From the NCBI RefSeq assembly GCF_030167915.1, contig NZ_JARGNB010000002.1:124001-188000 (forward strand): a stretch of 64,000 bases of DNA. The letters run 5' to 3'. Every line of letters begins with the position of its first letter. The stretch's first letter is position 1. Shown piece after piece: positions 57,960 to 64,000 of the stretch. Origin of the DNA: Aquabacterium humicola (lineage in GTDB: Bacteria > Pseudomonadota > Gammaproteobacteria > Burkholderiales > Burkholderiaceae_C). The notes beneath the pieces are model-generated. The model was not told where the DNA came from, made no database searches, and saw only the letters and a list, made by a program, of their open reading frames with translations. A program made the position numbers and the translations under genes.

Positions 57960-58919
57960 TCAGGTTGCGTACCGCCGCCTGAACGCCGTCGGCGTCATGC
58001 CTGCGACGCGGCTGAACGCCCGCCGGAAGCTGGAATCGTCGGCGTAGCCGAGGCCGTGACAGACCTGCGCCACCGTCTGCGACGACTGCAGGAGCCGCTC
58101 GCCGGCCTGCCGCAGCTTCAGCAGCCGAACGTGCTCGCCGACGCTGCATCCCGCCGCCAGCTTCACCTTGCGCGCCAGCGTGCGTGGTGTCGTCGCCAGC
58201 GCGGCCGCCAGCGACGCCAGGCGTGTGTCGCAGGCCGGCGTCCGCTCCACGACGAGGCGCAGGCGGCGCAGCAGGGGATCGGCATCGACCATCTCCAGCC
58301 GCTGGAACACCGAGGGCGCAGGGGGTGGTTGCGGCAGCACGACGAAGCGGGCGATGTCGCGCCAGGCTTCGGCGTCGAGTACCCGCTCGACCTCTGCCGC
58401 GACGATCGGCTGGTAGCCGTGCGTGCCCGACGCCGTCGAATTCCGACGGGCGATCACGGCACTGTGGCCCCACTGCCAGTCGATGCGCGGGAAGCGTTCG
58501 GACAGCCACGGACCCATCCACCAACTGGCCGTGGCCGGCTCGTCGCGCAGGCGGTCGGCCGCCGCCAGCAGCGCCACGCCCGTGCAGTAGCCCCAGCACC
58601 TCACGCGGCGATCCAGCGCTCGCAGCGCGCCGACGAGCGGTGCCTGCGCGTCGACCGCCGCCGCCACCTTGGCGGCCGAGTTGGCCCAGAACCCGGGCAC
58701 CAGCAGCACCTGGCATCGCGCGTCCTCCACGGCGAGCGCAGCGTGCAGCTCGATCCCGTGGGCACATCGGACGGCACCGCCCCGCAAGGCCACGAACTGC
58801 CAGCTGAAGAGCGCCTTGTTCGCCCGCACGTTCGCTGCCTGCAACAGGTCGGCCGCCGCGAAGAGCCCGGCCGGCATGCACTGCGGGTAGAGCAGGAGGC
58901 CGACATCGAGGGTTGGCAT
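57960..58919 (-). CDS. GlxA-type AraC regulator with DJ-1/PfpI domain
   Basis: A 319-residue regulator. The N-terminal ~200 residues resemble a DJ-1/PfpI domain (VGLLLYPQCMPAGLFAAADLLQ, VLLVPGFWANSA, RVRCWGYCTGVALLAA). The final ~100 are an AraC double helix-turn-helix (LASLAAALATTPRTLARKVK, GLGYADDSSFRRAFSRVAGMTPTAFRRRY). A Cys is at the nucleophile elbow-like CTG position. It diverges from the MBL-fold gene, 65 bases away, a likely target. Confidence 0.88.
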   Translation of the reverse strand: MPTLDVGLLLYPQCMPAGLFAAADLLQAANVRANKALFSWQFVALRGGAVRCAHGIELHAALAVEDARCQVLLVPGFWANSAAKVAAAVDAQAPLVGALRALDRRVRCWGYCTGVALLAAADRLRDEPATASWWMGPWLSERFPRIDWQWGHSAVIARRNSTASGTHGYQPIVAAEVERVLDAEAWRDIARFVVLPQPPPAPSVFQRLEMVDADPLLRRLRLVVERTPACDTRLASLAAALATTPRTLARKVKLAAGCSVGEHVRLLKLRQAGERLLQSSQTVAQVCHGLGYADDSSFRRAFSRVAGMTPTAFRRRYAT

Positions 58920-58984
58920 GAATCGCACCAGAATTGTCAGAACAAGCCATGGTAGCCGGGGCGACGCTGGCGCAGCATCGCGGC

Positions 58985-59851
58985 ATGAAGATCTCCCAAC
59001 TGCGCAACGCCACCGTTCTCGTCGAGATCGGCCCCCATCGCCTGCTGGTCGACCCGATGCTCGCCAAGCAGGGCGCCCTGCCTTCGCTGAAGTGGTTCAC
59101 CCCGCGCCGCCGGCGCAATCCGCTGGTCGATCTGCCGCCCCAGGCGCCGGGCCTGCTGGACACGGCCACGCGGGCGCTGATCACGCATTGCCGCAAGGGG
59201 CACTTCGACCACCTCGACCGCGCCGGCATTCGCTGGCTGCGCGAACGGCAGCTGCCCGTGCTGTGCATGCCCGAGGATGCGGAGCACCTGCGCCGGCGCG
59301 GCCTCGCGGTCGAGGCGCTGGCGGCCGAGGGCACTAGCACTGTCGACGGCCTGCGCATCAGCCCGGTCCCCTGCCTGCACGGCGAAGGCTGGATGCTCGG
59401 GCGCCTGATGGCGCACGGCCATGGCTACCTGATCGAGCACCCCGGCGAGCCCAGCCTGTACATCGCCGGCGATACCGTGCTGACGGACGACGTGCGCCGG
59501 TGCGTGACCGATCGCCGCCCCGCGGTGAGCATCGTGCCGGCCGGCGGCGCCGCCTTCGACCTCGGCGGCGAGCTGATCATGGATGGCGCGCAGGCCCTGG
59601 CACTGGCATTGGCGGGCGACGGCGTCTTCATCGCCAACCACCTCGAGGCGCTGGACCATTGCCCCACGCGCCGCGACAGCCTGCGCGCGCAGGCGGCAAC
59701 GCGCGGACTGGGCGCGCGCTTCCTCGTGCCGGAGGACGGCGACACGATGTGCTTCGACGCCGGCCGGACGGACACGTCACCTGCCGGCGAACACTGCGGC
59801 GCCCGCCGGCCGCCCGCCACCCCGGCCCTCGACACCATCGGCCTGCCATGA
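58985..59851 (+). CDS. MBL-fold metallohydrolase
   Basis: A 288-residue metallo-beta-lactamase-fold hydrolase. It begins MKISQLRNATVLVEIG. The metal site reads ITHCRKGHFDHLDR, with H73, D75, H76 in the usual HxDH part, but the position of the first His is Lys71 and another His (H68) sits three residues earlier. Later ligands include AGDTVLTDD and NHLEALDHC. The ATG at 58985 (after an earlier frame start) is preferred because MKISQLRN matches the family. It diverges from the GlxA-like regulator. Substrate not known. Confidence 0.83.
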   Translation: MKISQLRNATVLVEIGPHRLLVDPMLAKQGALPSLKWFTPRRRRNPLVDLPPQAPGLLDTATRALITHCRKGHFDHLDRAGIRWLRERQLPVLCMPEDAEHLRRRGLAVEALAAEGTSTVDGLRISPVPCLHGEGWMLGRLMAHGHGYLIEHPGEPSLYIAGDTVLTDDVRRCVTDRRPAVSIVPAGGAAFDLGGELIMDGAQALALALAGDGVFIANHLEALDHCPTRRDSLRAQAATRGLGARFLVPEDGDTMCFDAGRTDTSPAGEHCGARRPPATPALDTIGLP

Positions 59852-60044
59852 CGTCGGTTGTTCTTCGTCCGACGAGCCTCTTCTCGACGCGCTCGTGCTC
59901 GATCACTTCCTGAGTTATCGGAACGACCACTGTCCGACATCGGCGACGGCGCCAGGTCGGGTCACGGGGTCGATCGAGTGGATCGACGCCGCCGGGCGTT
60001 CCGCTACTCGGCGACGGCCAAGCGCATCGGGCGGCGCCGCGCCC

Positions 60045-62183
60045 TCAGCGCGTTGAGGATCGGGCGGCGCTGTCGAGGCCGCCCAGCTGGCGCCACAGGA
60101 ACGCGAACTCCAGCGCCAGCAGGTCAGCGCGCTGCGCGTTGTCGGCGGCCCCGGCATGGCCGCCTTCGATGTTCTCGTAGTACAGCGGCGCGTGACCCTG
60201 CTCGACCATGCGCGCGGCCATCTTGCGGGCGTGGCCCGGATGCACGCGGTCGTCGCGCGTCGAGGTGGTGAACAGCACCTTCGGCAGCTTCGCGCCGGCC
60301 TGGACGTTCTGGTAGGGGCTGTAGGGCGCGATCCAGGCCCATTCCTCGGGCTTGTCGGGGTTGCCGTATTCGCTCATCCACGAGGCGCCGGCGAGCAGCT
60401 TGTGGTAGCGCTGCATGTCGAGCAGCGGCACCTTGCAGACCACCGCGCCGAAGAGCTCCGGCCGCTGCAGCATCACCGCGCCGACCAGCAGCCCGCCGTT
60501 GCTGCCGCCCAGCATGCCCAGGCGCTTCGCGCGGGTGACCTTCGTGGCGGCGAGGTCCTCGGCCACCGCCGCGAAGTCGTCGTAGCTCTTCTGCTTGTTC
60601 GCCTTGATGGCAGCCTGATGCCAGGCCGGGCCGTACTCCCCGCCGCCCCGGATGTTGGCGATGACGAAGACACCACCCTTCGCCACCCACGCGCTGCCGT
60701 AGGTCGGCAGATACCGCGGCAGCTGCGCGATCTCGAAGCCGCCGTAGCCGTAGAGCAGCGTCGGGTTGTCGCCATCGGCCTTGGCGCCCTTGGGCCAGAC
60801 GATGAAGTAGGGCACCCTGGTGCCGTCCTTCGATACGGCGAAGCGCTGTTCGACGCGTGCGCCGTCGGCATCGAAGAACGCCGGCAGCGCCTTCGTGCGC
60901 TGCAGCTGGTCGCGTGCGGTGTCGGCGAGGTACAGCGTGTCCGGCGCCAGCAGGCTGGTGTGCGTGACCCAATAGGCCTCGGCCAGCGCATCGTCGGCGA
61001 GCCACGGGTCGTGCAGGCCGGCGAGGGTCAGCGTGCCGGGCGCCGGGGTGGCGATGTCGCGGCGGCGCCAGCCGTCGGCCGCAGGTGCCCAGGCTTCGAG
61101 GCGGCCGGCGACATCCTCCAGCACGTTCAGCAGCAGCTGCGTGCGCGTCGTCGCATACCCTGCGAGCGAGCGTTTCGCGGTCGGCTCGAAGAGGCGTTCG
61201 AATGTCGCTTCGCCCCGCATCAGCGCGGCGAAGTCGGCCACCAGCAGCGCACCGCGCGCATGGCCCTGCCAGTCGCTCTTCAGCTCGATCAGCGCGCGCG
61301 GGCCCCAGAAGCGCAGGCGGGCGTCGCGCGGGATCGGGATGGCCTGCAGGCGGCCGTCTTCGCCGAGCAGCGAGCGGCGGATGTCCCAGCGGCTGACGTA
61401 GCGCGTCAGCACGGTGCGCGCGCGGCCGCGGTCGCTGAAGTCGACCTCGACATCGGCGCCGACATCGGCCGGCTCGGCTTCGAACACGGTGGTCGCGGCG
61501 GCCAGCGGCGTGCCGCGCTGCCAGCGCTTGACGATGCGCGGGTAGCCGGACGTCGTCATCGAGCCGGCACCGAAGTCGGTGGCGACGTACAGCGTGTCCG
61601 CACCGGCCCAGGTGACGTCGGACTTGGCTTCCGGCAGCGTGAAGCCGCCGTCGACGAAGCGCTTGTCCACCGTGTCGAACTCGCGCAGCACCTTCGCATC
61701 GGCGCCGCCGCGGGACAGGCTCAGCAGGCAGCGGCGGTAGCTCGGACCGAGGCACTGCGCGCCGCCCCAGACCCAGTTCTCCTTCTCCGCCGCGGCCAGC
61801 GCATCGAGATCGAGCACCGTCTCCCAGGCCGGCTCCGCCTTGCGGTACTCGTCGAGCGTCGTGCGCCGCCAGAGGCCGCGCGGATGCCCGGCATCGCGCC
61901 ACAGGTTGTAGAGCTGCGCGCCGTGGCGCGTGACCTGCGGGATGCGCGCGGTCGAGTCGAGCACCGCGCGCAGCTGCTCGCGCGTCGCGGCGAAGCTCGG
62001 GTGGACTTCCAGCACGGCGCGCGTTGCCTTGTTCTGCGCGCGCACCCAGTCGAGCGCGCGCTCGCCCTGCACGTCCTCGAGCCACAGGTAGGGGTCGGCC
62101 ACCGGGCCGTCGGCACGGGCCGTGCCGAGGGCGGCGCCGAGCAGCAGCGCGGCGGCGATCACCTTCACGAGCGAGGCCTTCAT
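60045..62183 (-). CDS. Prolyl oligopeptidase family serine peptidase (S9A), first of tandem
   Basis: A 712-residue exported peptidase (MKASLVKVIAAALLLGAALGTARA signal). The N-terminal beta-propeller starts DPYLWLEDVQGERALDWV, and the catalytic domain has the Ser561 elbow MLGGSNGGLLVGA, Asp in STRDDRVHPGHARKM and His in YENIEGGHAGAADN. It is S9 family (POP/prolyl endopeptidase type) acting on short peptides. The ATG overlaps the stop of the next upstream homologue (ATGA), and both are likely translated together. It is the downstream gene of the pair. Confidence 0.9.
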   Translation of the reverse strand: MKASLVKVIAAALLLGAALGTARADGPVADPYLWLEDVQGERALDWVRAQNKATRAVLEVHPSFAATREQLRAVLDSTARIPQVTRHGAQLYNLWRDAGHPRGLWRRTTLDEYRKAEPAWETVLDLDALAAAEKENWVWGGAQCLGPSYRRCLLSLSRGGADAKVLREFDTVDKRFVDGGFTLPEAKSDVTWAGADTLYVATDFGAGSMTTSGYPRIVKRWQRGTPLAAATTVFEAEPADVGADVEVDFSDRGRARTVLTRYVSRWDIRRSLLGEDGRLQAIPIPRDARLRFWGPRALIELKSDWQGHARGALLVADFAALMRGEATFERLFEPTAKRSLAGYATTRTQLLLNVLEDVAGRLEAWAPAADGWRRRDIATPAPGTLTLAGLHDPWLADDALAEAYWVTHTSLLAPDTLYLADTARDQLQRTKALPAFFDADGARVEQRFAVSKDGTRVPYFIVWPKGAKADGDNPTLLYGYGGFEIAQLPRYLPTYGSAWVAKGGVFVIANIRGGGEYGPAWHQAAIKANKQKSYDDFAAVAEDLAATKVTRAKRLGMLGGSNGGLLVGAVMLQRPELFGAVVCKVPLLDMQRYHKLLAGASWMSEYGNPDKPEEWAWIAPYSPYQNVQAGAKLPKVLFTTSTRDDRVHPGHARKMAARMVEQGHAPLYYENIEGGHAGAADNAQRADLLALEFAFLWRQLGGLDSAARSSTR

Positions 62184-64000
62184 GGCGCCGTGGAGAGTTG
62201 CTGCCACAGGAACGAGAACTCCAGTGCCATCAGGTCGGCGCGCTGCGCGTTGTCGGCCGCGCCGCCGTGGCCGCCTTCGATGTTCTCGTAGTACAGCGGC
62301 GCATGGCCCTGCTCCAGCATGCGCGCGGCCATCTTGCGGGCATGGCCGGGATGCACGCGGTCGTCGCGGGTGGAGGTCGTGAACAGCACCTTCGGCAGCT
62401 TCATGCCGGGCCGGACGTTCTGGTACGGGCTGTACTTCGAGAGCCAGGCCCACTCGTCGGCCTTGTCCGGGTCGCCGTACTCGGCCATCCACGACGCGCC
62501 GGCGAGCAGCTTGTGATAGCGGCGCATGTCCAGCAGCGGCACCTGGCAGACGACGGCCTTGAACAGCTCGGGCCGCTGCAGCATCACCGCGCCGACCAGC
62601 AGCCCGCCGTTGCTGCCGCCCTCGATGCCCAGGTGCTGCGCGCTGGTGACTTTCTGCGCGATCAGGTCCTCGGCGACGGCCGCGAAGTCGTCGTAGCTCT
62701 TCTGCTTGTTGGCCTTCGTGGCAGCCTGATGCCAGGCGGGGCCGTACTCGCCCCCGCCCCGGATGTTGGCAACGACGAGCACGCCGCCTTGGGTGTACCA
62801 GGCCGTACCGAACCCCGCCGAATACCACGGCTGCTGCGACACCTCGAAGCCGCCGTAGCCGTACAGCAGTGTCGGGTTCCGGCCATCGGCCTTCGCCCCC
62901 GGCGGCCAGACGATGAAGTAGGGCACCTTGGTGCCGTCCTTGGAGGTCGCGAAGCGCTGCTCGACCTTGATGCCCTTGGCATCGAAGAAGGCCGGCCGCG
63001 CCTTCAGCAGCGTGCGCTCGTCGCTGCCGGTGCGCGCGAGCATCAGCGAATCGGGCGTGACGAAGTCCGTGTACGTCACGAGGTAGGACTCGGCCAGCGC
63101 ATCGTCCTTCAGCAGCGGGTCGTGCAGGCTGCTCGCCCCCAGGGTGCCGGGGAAGGGCGCCTTCACCTCGCGGCGCTGCCAGCGCTTGTCCACGTGCCGC
63201 CACTCCTCGAGCCGGCCGGCGACGTTGTCGAGCACCGTCAGCACCACCGTGCCGTGCGTCGTGCTGATGCCGCCCAGCGAACGCGTCGCCGTCGGCGTGA
63301 AGAGGGCGGTGAAGCGGCGCTCGCCGGCGAGGTAGGCCTTGGCGTCGGTCACCAGCAGCGAGCCGCTCTTCCAGGTGACGTCGCCGAGCTTCCAGTCGCT
63401 GCGCAGCTGGATGAGCAACTGGTCGCGCCAGAAGGTGAAGTCGCTGTCGCTCGGGCGTTCCAGCCGCACCGGCTTGCCGCCTTCGAGCAGCGTGAGCTCG
63501 GTGTTGTAGAAGTCGCTCGCGCGGCCGAACACGGTGCGCTCGAAGCCGGGCGTGCGGTCGACGCTGGCATAGGCGTAGACGTCCTTCGGCTGCGCCTCGA
63601 ACACCGTGCTTGCTTCGGCGAGCGGCGTGCCGCGCTTCCAGCGCTTGATGATGCGCGGGTAGCCGGAGTCGGTCATCGAGCCGGGGCCGAAGTCGGTGCC
63701 GACGTACACCGTGTCGGCGTCCTGCCACTCGATCTGCGTCTTGGCCTCGGGCAGCGTGAAGCCGCCGGCGACGAAGGCCTTCTTCGCGATGTCGAACTCG
63801 CGCACCACCACCGCGTCGGCGCCGCCACGCGACAGCTTCAGCAGGCAGCGGTTGTAGTCGGGGCCGAAGCAGTCGGCGCCGGACCAGACCCAGTTCTCGT
63901 TGTCGGCCTTGGCCAGCGCGTCCAGGTCGATCAGCGTTTCCCACGCAGGGTTCGGCTTGCGGTACTCGTCCAGCGTCGTGCGGCGCCACAGGCCACGCTG
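62180..64000 (-). CDS. Prolyl oligopeptidase family serine peptidase, second of tandem (N-terminus beyond the window)
   Basis: A homologue of the adjacent gene, continuing to the right window edge without a start, so at least 606 C-terminal residues are visible. Shared signatures are GGSNGGLLVGAVMLQRPELF, STRDDRVHPGHARKMAARM and YYENIEGGHGGAADNAQRADL. It lacks the signal peptide region in this window. Many long stretches match the other copy, consistent with a gene duplication, but they differ in the propeller segment (for instance TPGFERTVFGRASDFYNTE). Confidence 0.88.
   Translation of the reverse strand, partial: QRGLWRRTTLDEYRKPNPAWETLIDLDALAKADNENWVWSGADCFGPDYNRCLLKLSRGGADAVVVREFDIAKKAFVAGGFTLPEAKTQIEWQDADTVYVGTDFGPGSMTDSGYPRIIKRWKRGTPLAEASTVFEAQPKDVYAYASVDRTPGFERTVFGRASDFYNTELTLLEGGKPVRLERPSDSDFTFWRDQLLIQLRSDWKLGDVTWKSGSLLVTDAKAYLAGERRFTALFTPTATRSLGGISTTHGTVVLTVLDNVAGRLEEWRHVDKRWQRREVKAPFPGTLGASSLHDPLLKDDALAESYLVTYTDFVTPDSLMLARTGSDERTLLKARPAFFDAKGIKVEQRFATSKDGTKVPYFIVWPPGAKADGRNPTLLYGYGGFEVSQQPWYSAGFGTAWYTQGGVLVVANIRGGGEYGPAWHQAATKANKQKSYDDFAAVAEDLIAQKVTSAQHLGIEGGSNGGLLVGAVMLQRPELFKAVVCQVPLLDMRRYHKLLAGASWMAEYGDPDKADEWAWLSKYSPYQNVRPGMKLPKVLFTTSTRDDRVHPGHARKMAARMLEQGHAPLYYENIEGGHGGAADNAQRADLMALEFSFLWQQLSTAP

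Noticed and set aside
59852-60044. Unassigned gap between the MBL-fold gene and the first peptidase
   Set aside because: No reading frame, hairpin or clear promoter beyond chance was visible.

Overview
The window is about 70% GC, densely coded on both strands, with long antisense reading frames typical of high-GC DNA. Gene content and order point to a betaproteobacterium of the order Burkholderiales, most likely the Rubrivivax/Leptothrix/Methylibium/Rhizobacter part of that order. Evidence for this is the gyrA-serC-pheA-tyrA-aroA/cmk-rpsA-ihfB block, the ompA-ubiG-gph-ssrA block beside it, a TctAB transporter, a FeeM-like acyltransferase, and GC-rich intergenic repeats with CCCCCT(T/C)GGGGG cores. 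The genus is inference.

Region 1 (1-17.9 kb) is conserved chromosome. On the minus strand gyrA is followed by a DUF2059 protein, serC, pheA, tyrA, a fused aroA-cmk gene, rpsA and ihfB (cut by the window edge). This run makes serine, phenylalanine and tyrosine precursors, CMP kinase, ribosomal protein S1 and IHF-beta. Divergently, an OmpA-type lipoprotein/porin-like protein, ubiG, gph and the tmRNA gene ssrA follow on the plus strand, then a stand-alone GspE/PilB-type ATPase and the membrane genes tctB-tctA.

Region 2 (17.9-31.5 kb) is more mixed: a MASE1-CHASE-PAS-receiver protein with no recognisable output domain, an EamA exporter, an SDR protein lacking the usual Tyr/Lys pair, a TPR/transglutaminase-like lipoprotein, psd, a GST, a histidine phosphatase, a two-gene unit of a CxxC membrane protein with an ECF sigma factor, an RhlG-like SDR, a quinone reductase, a PAS histidine kinase overlapping lspA, and a FeeM-like acyltransferase.

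Region 3 (31.6-48.9 kb) carries ileS, an OmpV/MipA protein, a TetR/VOC divergent pair with visible operator-like repeats, ribF, rsuA, a lipase-like lipoprotein, a DmpA/NylC-type peptidase, a tautomerase with a divergent LysR regulator, two acyl-CoA dehydrogenases, a chemoreceptor, a periplasmic retropepsin, yajQ and murB. The usual ribF-ileS-lspA neighbourhood is interrupted twice here.

Region 4 (48.9-64 kb) is signalling and accessory metabolism: a hybrid kinase (HK-REC-Hpt) coupled to a small periplasmic molybdopterin-domain protein, a membrane Ser/Thr kinase, an acyl-CoA ligase, a VOC protein, two AraC-family regulators, a DUF924 protein, an MBL-fold hydrolase, and two tandem prolyl-oligopeptidase-family genes, the second cut by the window edge.

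No insertion sequence, phage, CRISPR array, rRNA or tRNA was seen. I did not find an unmistakable new system; the strongest candidates are the ECF sigma/CxxC membrane protein pair, the degenerate-receiver MASE1 protein, and the molybdopterin-fold/hybrid-kinase pair.
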